64,000 nucleotides of DNA from Flavobacterium salmonis (GTDB lineage: Bacteria > Bacteroidota > Bacteroidia > Flavobacteriales > Flavobacteriaceae), in the NCBI RefSeq assembly GCF_903819435.1, contig NZ_CAIJDP010000068.1:62001-126000 (forward strand), in the 5' to 3' direction. The position numbers and the translations under genes are program-made. Positions 46,014 through 54,969 of this stretch are shown piece by piece (the first letter of the stretch is position 1; the number at the start of each line of letters is the position of its first letter). The notes beneath the pieces are model-generated. The model was not told where the DNA came from, searched no databases, and was given only the letters and a program-made list of their open reading frames with translations.

Positions 46014-47983
46014 TGAAAAAACAATTCCTAAAAAAGTTCCTCAGCTTTATTACAATCCTAAGCACATCTGTTTTTTTTGCTCAGGATTATAGTTTTAAAA
46101 CCTATGACTGGAACGAAAAAGACACCAAAATTGACGTCCCAAAAAAATATGCAGATGAGAAGGAAATTTTCTTAAACCGTACATTAAAAATAGAAATTAT
46201 TGTAGATAAAAATACGGCAACCCAATACCGCTTAATACACGAAAAAAAATATATTAATTCTGATGATGCTATAGAACGCAATAACAAAGTTTACATCCCA
46301 TTTGGCAATCAGGAGAATATTCTGACTACTAAAGTACGTGTGATCTTAAAAAATGGAAAGGTCATTAATTTGGACAAAAAAGATATTAAAGAAGAAGTTG
46401 ATGAGGAAAAAGGTATGAAATACAACTATTTTGCTCTTAACGGTCTTGAAAAGGGAGCTGTCATAGAAAAACTATATGTAATAGAAGAGGCTCCTGATTT
46501 AAATGGGAATACCATTAAAATGCAGGATCAATACCCAATTGCCGAATTTAATTTTGATTTGATTACACCCGTGCATCTAATTTTCAAAACTAAATCATAC
46601 AATGGTTTAAGTGAACCGGTTTTAGATGAAAATAAGCTGGAAAACAAAAAGGTTCTGAGCATATCTGAAAAAGATATAGCAGCTTTAAAAGACGATGAAG
46701 AATATTCGAATTGGGATGTCAGATTAAAACTTTTCCGTTATAAATTGGACCAGAATCTATACTCCGGTGCTAAAAATCTGAATAACTTTAAAGAATATGC
46801 AACCAATACTTATGAGCGAATCAATCCGGTTTTAGATAAAAAACAAGAAAAAGCAATTGCAGCATTCTGTAAATCTATTCCTGAATCAAAAGATCCTCAG
46901 GAGCAAATTTGGAATATTGAGAACAAGATTAAAAAAACAATTATTTATGACAAGTATACAGACTCAAAACCATCTTTGAGTGATGTTATCAATACAAAGC
47001 AGGCGAATAGTCTGGATATTATAAAATTATATACCGCAGTTTTTAAATACTTTAAAATAGAACAAAATATTGTTTTCACTTCAAACCGATATAAAATTCC
47101 TTTTGACAAAGACTTTGAAAGTCACGAAAATCTTAACGAGTTTTTATTTTATTTCCCAGGTATAAAAAAATACCTTACCCCAACTGAAATAGAATATCGT
47201 TTACCCCTATTTCCAAATTATTTAGGAAACAACAATGGATTATTCATAAAAGAGAAAATTTTTGCAGGTGTTCCGATGGGGATTGGAGAAGTAAATTTTA
47301 TCGAAATTCCAGGGACTGAAATTACGCATGACTATATGGATATTACTGTCGATTTTACACAAGATATTGAAAACCCTTTGGTTACAAGTAATATGACTTA
47401 TGGAGGGTATTCCGGATTAAATTTCCAACCTATAAAAGACTTTGTGTCCGCTGATCAGTACAGAACAATGCTTAAAAATATTTCTGAAAATTATACTTTA
47501 CAAAGCGAATACAAAACACTTACTACTGAAAATGACGGAACTGAGTTTATTGGCAAAAAACCTTATAAACTAAACCTAACTTTTGATGGTAAAGATATGA
47601 TACAGAAAGCAGGGCCAAATTATTTATTTTCTGTAGGACAGACTATTGGAAGACAAATGGAACTTTATCAAAAAGACAAACGTATACTTCCTATAGAAAT
47701 TCATTATCCGCATTACTATACCAGAAAAATTAAAATTATATTACCGGAAGGGGCAACAATTAAAAATCTGGACAAATTTGTAATGAATTTCAAAACTGAC
47801 CTTGATGGTAAAACTGAGGCTGCTTTTACCAGTAATTACACTCAAAACAAGAATGAAATTACGGTTGAAAACACAGAATTTTATAACCTTATAAATTATC
47901 CTCTAGCCAGTTTTGAACAATACAAATCAGTTATTAATGCAGCTGCCGATTTTAATAAAATAGTAGTTATTGTTTCTAAGTAA
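46013..47983 (+). CDS. Exported DUF3857 protein with degenerate transglutaminase-like domain
   Basis: The protein has 656 residues with a signal peptide (SVFFAQ, about 24). Its ATG shares one base with the TAA of the preceding gene (TAATG), so translation is coupled. It aligns with that gene along its length: DUF3857-type N-terminal part and the transglutaminase region. There the Cys position reads ANSLDI (Ser333), the His position lies in LNEFLFYF (no His) and the Asp position reads YLTPTE (no Asp). All three catalytic residues are gone. Inferred: a non-catalytic partner, possibly a scaffold or substrate-binding subunit of the active paralogue. A terminator follows. Confidence 0.87.
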   Translation: MKKQFLKKFLSFITILSTSVFFAQDYSFKTYDWNEKDTKIDVPKKYADEKEIFLNRTLKIEIIVDKNTATQYRLIHEKKYINSDDAIERNNKVYIPFGNQENILTTKVRVILKNGKVINLDKKDIKEEVDEEKGMKYNYFALNGLEKGAVIEKLYVIEEAPDLNGNTIKMQDQYPIAEFNFDLITPVHLIFKTKSYNGLSEPVLDENKLENKKVLSISEKDIAALKDDEEYSNWDVRLKLFRYKLDQNLYSGAKNLNNFKEYATNTYERINPVLDKKQEKAIAAFCKSIPESKDPQEQIWNIENKIKKTIIYDKYTDSKPSLSDVINTKQANSLDIIKLYTAVFKYFKIEQNIVFTSNRYKIPFDKDFESHENLNEFLFYFPGIKKYLTPTEIEYRLPLFPNYLGNNNGLFIKEKIFAGVPMGIGEVNFIEIPGTEITHDYMDITVDFTQDIENPLVTSNMTYGGYSGLNFQPIKDFVSADQYRTMLKNISENYTLQSEYKTLTTENDGTEFIGKKPYKLNLTFDGKDMIQKAGPNYLFSVGQTIGRQMELYQKDKRILPIEIHYPHYYTRKIKIILPEGATIKNLDKFVMNFKTDLDGKTEAAFTSNYTQNKNEITVENTEFYNLINYPLASFEQYKSVINAAADFNKIVVIVSK

Positions 47984-48010
47984 ATACTGAAAATAATTAT
48001 ATAAAAATAG

Positions 48011-48046
48011 CCCGACAGTTTAAAAAATTGTCGGGTTTGTTTTTTA
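48011..48046 (+). terminator. Intrinsic terminator of the DUF3857 operon
   Basis: Stem CCCGACA with TGTCGGG, then TTTGTTTTTTA, 28 bases after the last stop codon. Confidence 0.9.
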
Positions 48047-48072
48047 TTCCCTATCCAAAAACCTTTGAATAA

Positions 48073-48483
48073 TTAGACATTAAAAATATTATACACAATA
48101 ATATGATTCTCATAATTAATGTACAACTGTTTACGATAGTCTTGTTTTTTACGTGTAATAATTGAAATTTTGCAGTCAATACCACTATTGTCCTTACATA
48201 CAAATGAATAGACAATATCAGTATCATTTTCTTCCCTTTCGATATATTCAATAATATTAAAAAGCTGTATTTCCTGCGAATACACAACAATTCTGTGCTT
48301 TTCTGTATCTAATATTACAGAAAGATTAACCAGATCCAGATTTGACCATTCGCCCCATTTTCCTTTATCGTTTTTTTCTAAAACACTAAAACCCGATGTT
48401 TTAAATCGATAAGACTGACTGTAGGTTTGCTGTATTGCTAATACGAGAAAAAGAAGTACTATATAGTGACGTAAAATATTCAT
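48073..48483 (-). CDS. Small exported protein of unknown function
   Basis: The protein has 136 residues from the ATG at 48483; the frame upstream to 48543 overlaps the nitronate monooxygenase gene by 41 bases and puts 20 polar residues before the signal peptide, so I reject it. The signal peptide ends LAIQQTYSQ. The mature part is a short beta-rich domain (YRFKTSGFSVLEKNDKGKWG, LVNLSVILDTEKHRIVVYS). No family is recognised. It follows the nitronate monooxygenase gene after 19 bases and may be co-transcribed, without an obvious functional link. Confidence 0.75.
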   Translation of the reverse strand: MNILRHYIVLLFLVLAIQQTYSQSYRFKTSGFSVLEKNDKGKWGEWSNLDLVNLSVILDTEKHRIVVYSQEIQLFNIIEYIEREENDTDIVYSFVCKDNSGIDCKISIITRKKQDYRKQLYINYENHIIVYNIFNV

Positions 48484-48502
48484 AATGTAGTTATAGGGGC
48501 TA

Positions 48503-49447
48503 TTAAAACTCAAATTTAGTTTTTTCCTGACAAGCAGCTTCAAAATCGGTAATCATTTGATGAATTATTTTTTCTGCAGGTAAAATTTCATGAATCAATC
48601 CTGCAATTTGTCCTATTTCAAGTTCACCTTCTTCAAGATCTCCTTCAAACATTCCTTTTTTTGCTCTTGCTCTACCTAAAAGCTGTGCTAAATCTTCTTT
48701 TGAAGGGCATTTTCTATATAAATCCTGAACATCCTCATAAAATTTATTTTTAACCAACCTCACAGGCGCTAATTCTTTCAGTGTCAATTGGGTATCACCT
48801 TCTTTTAGATCTAATATCTTTTGTTTGAAATTATGGTGTGAAGATGATTCTAATGATGCAGCAAAACGGCTTCCAACCTGAACACCATCTGCGCCTAAAA
48901 TCATTACGGCCAACATTCCTCTACCGGTAGCGATTCCACCCGCAGCAATAATCGGAATCTGGATTTTTTCTTTTACCATCGGAATCAAAGTCAGTGTTGT
49001 GGTTTCTTCACGACCATTGTGACCACCGGCTTCAAAACCTTCTGCTACAATGGCATCAACTCCGGCTTTTTGTGCTTTTAAAGCAAAAATACTGCTGCTG
49101 ACAACATGCACAACCGTAATTCCTTTTGATTTCAAAAATGAAGTCCACGTTTTAGGATTTCCTGCCGAAGTAAAAACAATTTTCACTCCTTCATCAACCA
49201 CTATATTCATAATTTCTTCAATATTTGGATACAACATCGGAATGTTTACCCCAAATGGTTTATCAGTTGCTCTTTTGCATTTTTGAATATGCTCACGCAA
49301 TACTTCCGGATACATCGATCCAGCGCCAATAAGGCCTAAACCACCGGCATTGCTTACTGCAGAAGCTAATTTATAACCACTGCTCCAAATCATACCGCCT
49401 TGAATAATTGGATATTTTATATTAAAAAGTTGGGTAATTTTATTCAT
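48503..49447 (-). CDS. Nitronate monooxygenase / FabK-like FMN enzyme
   Basis: The protein has 314 residues, a TIM-barrel flavoenzyme of the 2-nitropropane dioxygenase family. Marks include PIIQGGMIWSSGYKLASAVS at the N-terminus, SNAGGLGLIGAGSM, EGFEAGGHNGREETTTLTL with the conserved His, and AAGGIATGRGMLAVMILGAD followed by GVQVGSRF for FMN phosphate binding. Known: such enzymes oxidise nitronates, and close relatives (FabK) reduce enoyl-ACP. The sequence alone does not separate the two here. Cytoplasmic. The small exported-protein gene lies just downstream and a T9SS subtilisin gene ends 9 bases upstream. Confidence 0.9.
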   Translation of the reverse strand: MNKITQLFNIKYPIIQGGMIWSSGYKLASAVSNAGGLGLIGAGSMYPEVLREHIQKCKRATDKPFGVNIPMLYPNIEEIMNIVVDEGVKIVFTSAGNPKTWTSFLKSKGITVVHVVSSSIFALKAQKAGVDAIVAEGFEAGGHNGREETTTLTLIPMVKEKIQIPIIAAGGIATGRGMLAVMILGADGVQVGSRFAASLESSSHHNFKQKILDLKEGDTQLTLKELAPVRLVKNKFYEDVQDLYRKCPSKEDLAQLLGRARAKKGMFEGDLEEGELEIGQIAGLIHEILPAEKIIHQMITDFEAACQEKTKFEF

Positions 49448-49456
49448 TCAAAACTA

Positions 49457-51064
49457 TTATTGTTTTATAATCTTTCCCGTTTTATGTAGACCATCAGCAT
49501 CAAAAGTATAAAAATAGAGTCCGCTTTTTAATGATTCTATAGAAAGATTTGGGTCTTGCCCCGTTATCTTTTTGTCAATTACTTTTTGTCCTAAAATAGA
49601 GTAAACAATAACCGTAGCATTATTTATTTCATCAGAAAACGAGAATGTGATAGTGGTTTTAGCAGGATTTGGATAAACAGTAAAATCTTTATTTACGAAA
49701 CTATCAACTGCTAATGTAATAGCACCAAAATTTGGAATTCCGTAACCGTAATTATTATCAGGTGTTAAATACTTATCCGAAGACTTAATGATCATATCTC
49801 TAATTTCCTGATTTGTTTTTGTTGGAAAAGCCTGCCATAGACAAGCAATCATTCCGGCCATAATTGGGCATGAAAAGGAAGTCCCGCTAGCTGTAATAAT
49901 ATTGCCTGAAGTATTCGAAACTACAGCAGCATTACCTTGAGCCATAACATCAGGTTTTATTCTTCCGTCATAACTGGGACCAATAGAACTAGTAGATGAT
50001 TTAACTTTTGAGGCAGTAACAGAGCCTACAGTAATAACGGAAACAGCATCAGCAGGCGATCCGATATGTTTTTCAGTCTGAGTTCCTTCATTCCCGGCAG
50101 AAGCTACTACAATTATTCCCTTACTAAAAGCAATTTGTGCACCTCTGGAAATAAAATTTGTCGTTCCGTTCATATCACTATAGCTATGATTATAATCCGG
50201 ATTATCGCGATCACCAAAATATCCTAATGAGGTAGTAATAATGTCGACACCCAGGCTATCTGCTTTTTCTGCTGCTTCTACCCAAAGCGATTCTTCAAAC
50301 GGGGCTTCTAAAGGATCGCTTTCAGTAATAAATAAATAGTATGATGCATCGGGTGCAGTACCAATTAAAGCATTTTCCTTATAGCCTCCCATTGTCGAAA
50401 GTACCATTGTACCATGATCACCTCCAGCATAAAAATTATCATTTCTGGAAACATAATCATATCCTCCCAAAATTCTGTTATTAGCAATAAGATTCTGAAA
50501 AGGCTGAGCAGTATTTACACCTGGAAAACCGGCATCCATAACAGCAATTATTTTTCCGGTTCCGGTATAATTTTGCTGATGCAAAATATGCCCGTTCAGC
50601 ATCTGAATTTGATTTGCCGAAGTTCCATAGGTATAATTAGCTGCTGTTTCGAGTTTATCGTTTGTATTTACAATTTGATTTTCAAGAACTTTTTTTGACG
50701 TTGTATTTAATGCCTTATTTGCAAAAACAACTTTATCTACAAATGAAATTGATTTTAATGCTAAAATATTGGTTTGACTCCCCTGTACATGAAGCGCATT
50801 CAACCACTTTGATTGTGCCAGAACAGTAATTCCTGTACTTGATTTTATCTGATCAACATATGTTTTTTCTAAGGGAGCATCTGTAGTATTTAGAGCGATA
50901 CTTTGATTAGTTCTTCTGTCTAAAGAACGTTGGGAAAGCATCAATAACGGAGAGTCTAAGTAGGTTTGCGCATTTGGCTTGGCATTAAAATAAACCCAGG
51001 CATCTTCCTGCGAAAACATCACAGTAGAAATCAATAAGAATAGAATGGAGTAATGTATCTTCAT
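49457..51064 (-). CDS. Secreted subtilisin-like serine protease (S8) with T9SS tail
   Basis: The protein has 535 residues: signal peptide (STVMFSQ, about 19), an inhibitor-like propeptide (about 20-150), the S8 catalytic domain, and a T9SS type A tail (YPNPAKTTITFSF to the end). The triad is Asp177 in AVMDAGFPG, His217 in GGDHGTMV and Ser396 in ASGTSFSCP, with the oxyanion Asn325 in SAGNEG. All are intact. Known: secreted protease that degrades proteins outside the cell. It is transcribed before the nitronate monooxygenase gene with a 9-base gap, so they may be one operon. Confidence 0.95.
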   Translation of the reverse strand: MKIHYSILFLLISTVMFSQEDAWVYFNAKPNAQTYLDSPLLMLSQRSLDRRTNQSIALNTTDAPLEKTYVDQIKSSTGITVLAQSKWLNALHVQGSQTNILALKSISFVDKVVFANKALNTTSKKVLENQIVNTNDKLETAANYTYGTSANQIQMLNGHILHQQNYTGTGKIIAVMDAGFPGVNTAQPFQNLIANNRILGGYDYVSRNDNFYAGGDHGTMVLSTMGGYKENALIGTAPDASYYLFITESDPLEAPFEESLWVEAAEKADSLGVDIITTSLGYFGDRDNPDYNHSYSDMNGTTNFISRGAQIAFSKGIIVVASAGNEGTQTEKHIGSPADAVSVITVGSVTASKVKSSTSSIGPSYDGRIKPDVMAQGNAAVVSNTSGNIITASGTSFSCPIMAGMIACLWQAFPTKTNQEIRDMIIKSSDKYLTPDNNYGYGIPNFGAITLAVDSFVNKDFTVYPNPAKTTITFSFSDEINNATVIVYSILGQKVIDKKITGQDPNLSIESLKSGLYFYTFDADGLHKTGKIIKQ

Positions 51065-51116
51065 AAAATAGCAATTTACTTTTTTAAGGCCAGAACCTTT
51101 ACAAAAAAGTATAAAG

Positions 51117-52304
51117 CTATGAAATTACTCCCGAACCAACTAATTCATTTTCTAAATACCAGGCTACAAATTGGCCTTCAGTAATTGCTGATTGCGGTTC
51201 TTCGAAACGAACATACATTCCGTCTTCAAATTGGTGCAGACTTGCTTTTTGCAAAGGCTGGCGATAACGAATTCTTGCCATTACTTCCATAGTTTCTCCA
51301 ACATTCAAGACTAAATCAGTACGAATCCAATGTACTTCCGATTTTTCTATAAACAAGGCTTTTTTAAACAATCCGGGATGATTGCTTGTTAATCCTGTAT
51401 AGATCGTATTGGTTTCAACATCTGTTGCGATAACAAATAGCGGATCAGTAGTTCCGCCAACATTTAACCCTTTTCTCTGTCCAACAGTAAAATAATGAGC
51501 TCCCTGATGTTTACCCATAATTTTTCCCATCTCCGGTCTATAATTCAACTTTTGGGCTTCCGTTTTTAATTCTTCTTCCAAAGATAATCCGGCTGGCTTT
51601 TCAACTGTATAAATCGGATCATTTTTATCAATCTGAACAATTTTTCCTTCTTTAGGCTGTAATTTTTGTTGCAAAAATTCCGGTAAACGTACTTTACCAA
51701 TGAAACAAAGTCCCTGAGAATCTTTCTTCTCCGCCGTTACCAATTCCATTTCTGCTGCAATTTCACGAACCTGAGGTTTAGTCAAATCTCCAATTGGAAA
51801 TAATGCTTTAGACAACTGTTCCTGAGACAGCTGACATAAAAAGTACGATTGATCTTTGTTATTATCCGCTCCGGCGATTAACTGATAAACAGCTTTTCCA
51901 TCAACTTCAATTTCACTTTTTTGACAATAATGTCCTGTGGCCACATAATCGGCACCAAGACTTAAGGCAATTTTCATGAAAACATCAAACTTGATTTCGC
52001 GGTTACAAAGTACATCAGGATTTGGAGTTCTTCCTTTTTCGTATTCGTTGAACATGTAGTCAACAATTTTTTCTTTGTACTCCTCGCTCAAATCAACAGT
52101 CTGAAACGGTATTCCTAGTTTTTCTGCTACCAGCAAAGCGTCATTGCTGTCTTCCAGCCACGGACATTCATTTGAAATAGTCACAGAGTCATCATGCCAG
52201 TTTTTCATAAAAAGGCCAATAACTTCGTAACCCTGCTGCTGCAGTAAATAAGCTGCAACACTCGAATCTACTCCACCGGAAAGTCCAACAACTACACGTT
52301 TCAT
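51117..52304 (-). CDS. mnmA: tRNA-specific 2-thiouridylase MnmA
   Basis: The enzyme makes 2-thiouridine at position 34 of tRNAs for Lys, Glu and Gln, using ATP and sulfur from a relay protein. The 395-residue protein starts with the PP-loop [15 protein letters not shown] (7-21). The catalytic cysteines are Cys100 in [12 protein letters not shown] and Cys200 in [11 protein letters not shown]. RGxxR-type C-terminal beta domain features ([18 protein letters not shown]) follow. All key residues are intact. The start at 52304 has a promoter box 30 bases upstream. Confidence 0.96.
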   Translation of the reverse strand: MKRVVVGLSGGVDSSVAAYLLQQQGYEVIGLFMKNWHDDSVTISNECPWLEDSNDALLVAEKLGIPFQTVDLSEEYKEKIVDYMFNEYEKGRTPNPDVLCNREIKFDVFMKIALSLGADYVATGHYCQKSEIEVDGKAVYQLIAGADNNKDQSYFLCQLSQEQLSKALFPIGDLTKPQVREIAAEMELVTAEKKDSQGLCFIGKVRLPEFLQQKLQPKEGKIVQIDKNDPIYTVEKPAGLSLEEELKTEAQKLNYRPEMGKIMGKHQGAHYFTVGQRKGLNVGGTTDPLFVIATDVETNTIYTGLTSNHPGLFKKALFIEKSEVHWIRTDLVLNVGETMEVMARIRYRQPLQKASLHQFEDGMYVRFEEPQSAITEGQFVAWYLENELVGSGVIS

Positions 52305-52333
52305 TCTAAATCGTTTATATTTTTACAAGGGTG

Positions 52334-52341
52334 CAAAGATA
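52334..52341 (-). promoter_or_regulatory. Promoter -7 box for mnmA
   Basis: Minus-strand TATCTTTG fits TAnnTTTG and lies 30 bases before the ATG at 52304. No -33 TTG at the usual spacing. Confidence 0.45.
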
Positions 52342-52446
52342 AATCAAATTATAGATAATTATACCTCTTTTGATTAGTTTATATAATGAAAGGGTAGATA
52401 AAACCTATGGCTTTTTTAATTACTTTTAATCATCAATTAAAATGTC

Positions 52447-54324
52447 ATGCCAAAACCCTTTTTTACTTTTATTTTCTTACTCATTTTTACGACTTTAAGT
52501 GCCCAAAATTATAGTGCTTCCTTACCAAAATATAAGGCATACCAAGCATTTAAAGGCAAACCCTTATCTGATAAATTTTCGAATATCGAATCAGTAAAAG
52601 TCATTTATGATTTGAAAAAGCAAAAGATGTATTATTTTAACAGTACACTTATTCGTCTGCATTATGATTTTGTGACCAATTATTTAGGATACGGCAAAGA
52701 CCTAGACATCTTTAATGATAACAACTATAGTAATACAGATAAAGGCAGAGAATTTTTATTAGGAAACCTGAATCATATCAAGGGAACTGACAAATGGATT
52801 TTTGAACTGGCAGCTTCAGATCATATGCCTGTTTTATTAATTGAACGCTTTTATCATTTAATTGTAAGCTCTTCTTTTATTGGTAAAGATTTAAAATTTT
52901 ACCTGAATAATCCTGAGCAAACAGAATGGTTTCAACAGCAAAAATTTAAAATTCCGTGTGTTAAATCAAATTATATTTTTAATGAAATTACGTATCAGGA
53001 AGTTGTTTCCGGAAGTAATGTGGGTATTCTCAAGCAATATAAAATAAAGGATTTAGAAAAAACAAAACCAAGTCCTGATGAAATTATAATTCTGGACGGA
53101 ACGCCTGATATTTTGCCAAATGTAAGAGGAATTATTGTGAATGAACTCCAGACACCGTTAAGTCATTTGGTGCTTTTGGGTAAAAACAGAAAAATTCCGA
53201 TAATGGCTTACACAACCGTTGATAAGGACAACAACATCAAAAAACTGCTTTCAAAAAAAGTAGAATTAAAAATCAAGGTTGATACTTTTTTTATCAAAGA
53301 AAGCAACAAAAAAATAGTTCCGAAAACCAATACAAAAAAGAAAAAACTGATTATAGACAGCAGTGTAACGCAATTGGTGGATTTATCCAAAATCCCTAAA
53401 AAAGGGGTGAACTACATTGGCTCAAAGGCACAAAACATGGCTTACTTAATTGCTGCTTCAAAAGAATTTTCGTTTAAAACACCCGAAGACGCACATGCAA
53501 TTCCATTTTATTTCTACAGAAAACACATTCAAAAGAAAAATATTGCACCTCTGATAAAAGAACTTTTAGCGTATCCGCATAAAGATTCTGTACAATGGAT
53601 TAATCTCCAGTTAAAAAAGATAAGAGATGCTGTTAAAAAAGAACCAATCGATCCAAATTTGATTGCGAAGCTAAATACAGCCTTTCAAAATGCGGCTTTC
53701 AAAAATTTCAGGTTTCGGTCTTCTACTAATGCAGAAGATCTCGATGATTTTAACGGTGCCGGTTTATACGATTCGAAAACCGGTATTTTGGGTGACAGTA
53801 TCAAAACATTCGAAAAAGCCATTAAACAGGTTTGGGCAAGTGTATGGAATGAAGCCTCCTATAACGAAAGAGAGCTTTTTGGCATTGACCAGCAAAACAT
53901 TGCAATGGGCGTTTTGTTGCATAGGTCTTTTCCTGATGAATTGGCTAATGGCGTTGTGATAACAAAAAATATATTCAGAACCAATTTCTCCGGAATTACG
54001 GTTAACGTGCAAAAAGGAGAAAATTCGGTTGTTAAACCTGAAAAAGGAGAAGTTTGCGAACAGTTTGTTATTTATCATTTTAATACCGGAACTAAGGATA
54101 CAGATTTTGATGTAGATTATACTTCTAATTCAAATCTCAATAACAATGAACCCATATTGAATAGAAAAGAAATCAATAATCTTTTTGTAGTCAGTAAAAA
54201 AATTGAAGAAAAAATGTATCGCTACTGGAGAAAAAACCAATACCATCCTGTCGATATTGAATTCAAAATTGTTGGCAAAAACAGAGAGTTATACATCAAA
54301 CAAGTCAGACCTTTTAATGAATAA
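52447..54324 (+). CDS. Exported phosphohistidine/ATP-grasp protein, glucan water dikinase-like order
   Basis: The protein has 625 residues with a signal peptide (MPKPFFTFIFLLIFTTLSAQ). An unassigned N-terminal part (about 20-210) is followed by a PEP-utiliser type phosphohistidine domain with His240 in TPLSHLVLLGKNRKIPIMAY, and then a PPDK/PEPS-type ATP-grasp domain (about 320-625): IGSKAQNMAYL, FRFRSSTNAEDLDDFNGAG, LYDSKTG, VWASVWNEASYN and YIKQVRP at the end. PEP synthase and PPDK have the ATP-grasp first. Here the His domain comes first, as in glucan water dikinases, which also share LSH and GLYDS sequence marks. An exported ATP-using enzyme is odd, since the periplasm lacks ATP. The substrate is unknown. 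Confidence 0.87.
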   Translation: MPKPFFTFIFLLIFTTLSAQNYSASLPKYKAYQAFKGKPLSDKFSNIESVKVIYDLKKQKMYYFNSTLIRLHYDFVTNYLGYGKDLDIFNDNNYSNTDKGREFLLGNLNHIKGTDKWIFELAASDHMPVLLIERFYHLIVSSSFIGKDLKFYLNNPEQTEWFQQQKFKIPCVKSNYIFNEITYQEVVSGSNVGILKQYKIKDLEKTKPSPDEIIILDGTPDILPNVRGIIVNELQTPLSHLVLLGKNRKIPIMAYTTVDKDNNIKKLLSKKVELKIKVDTFFIKESNKKIVPKTNTKKKKLIIDSSVTQLVDLSKIPKKGVNYIGSKAQNMAYLIAASKEFSFKTPEDAHAIPFYFYRKHIQKKNIAPLIKELLAYPHKDSVQWINLQLKKIRDAVKKEPIDPNLIAKLNTAFQNAAFKNFRFRSSTNAEDLDDFNGAGLYDSKTGILGDSIKTFEKAIKQVWASVWNEASYNERELFGIDQQNIAMGVLLHRSFPDELANGVVITKNIFRTNFSGITVNVQKGENSVVKPEKGEVCEQFVIYHFNTGTKDTDFDVDYTSNSNLNNNEPILNRKEINNLFVVSKKIEEKMYRYWRKNQYHPVDIEFKIVGKNRELYIKQVRPFNE

Positions 54325-54882
54325 TCAGTAAAAAACTAAAACATCAATTTCGTTTACAACTGTATTAATATTGATGATTTTAAAGTCTAAATCTTTGATA
54401 TTCATTTTGTCCTGAATAGCTTTCCTGATAGTTTCATTATTTAAAGAAAAGTTAGGGGCTAATGCAATTTTAACATTGACAGTATTCAAATATCTGGATG
54501 CTTTTCTGTTCACTATTATGGAAGCAGCAATATAAAAACCTATTATAATGAATTGAAAAAACAGCAGAATTTCTATTTTCTCATATGGATACATGATGTC
54601 TAAAATAGAAAGTGTGATGGTGGCAAAAAGAAAAATGATGGCGTTTACTGTAAAAGATTGTGTACGAAATCTTAAAATTGAAAAAATAGCAAACAAGCCA
54701 AATCCGATCCCTACTCCAATCTCAATTTTTGTAAACAAATAACAAAGCGAAAAAGTACAAAGTCCTACAATGACCATCAGTGGATTTATGGTTTCGTTAT
54801 CTTTTCGGTTGGAAAAAAAATACAAAACCAAAATTGAAAAGAACAACAAAAAAAATCTTCCGGTAAGTTCGTTTAAATCCAT
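54325..54882 (-). CDS. DUF4956 membrane protein
   Basis: The protein has 185 residues. Four hydrophobic segments (about 9-24, 36-50, 58-72, 82-100 and perhaps 105-125) are followed by a soluble C-terminal domain with a ferredoxin-like pattern (VNVKIALAPNF, LDFKIININTVVNEIDVLVFY). Marks FGLFAIFSILRFRT and YIAASIIVNR fit the DUF4956 family, whose function is unknown. Its stop codon abuts the stop of the converging dikinase-like gene with no base between. Confidence 0.85.
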   Translation of the reverse strand: MDLNELTGRFFLLFFSILVLYFFSNRKDNETINPLMVIVGLCTFSLCYLFTKIEIGVGIGFGLFAIFSILRFRTQSFTVNAIIFLFATITLSILDIMYPYEKIEILLFFQFIIIGFYIAASIIVNRKASRYLNTVNVKIALAPNFSLNNETIRKAIQDKMNIKDLDFKIININTVVNEIDVLVFY

Positions 54883-54969
54883 TTAGTCAAAAAGTATTAG
54901 CAAAGCAAATTTAACTCAATTATCCTTTTAAAATATTGCGTCAGAATGATTACTTTCACGGAATATTTA

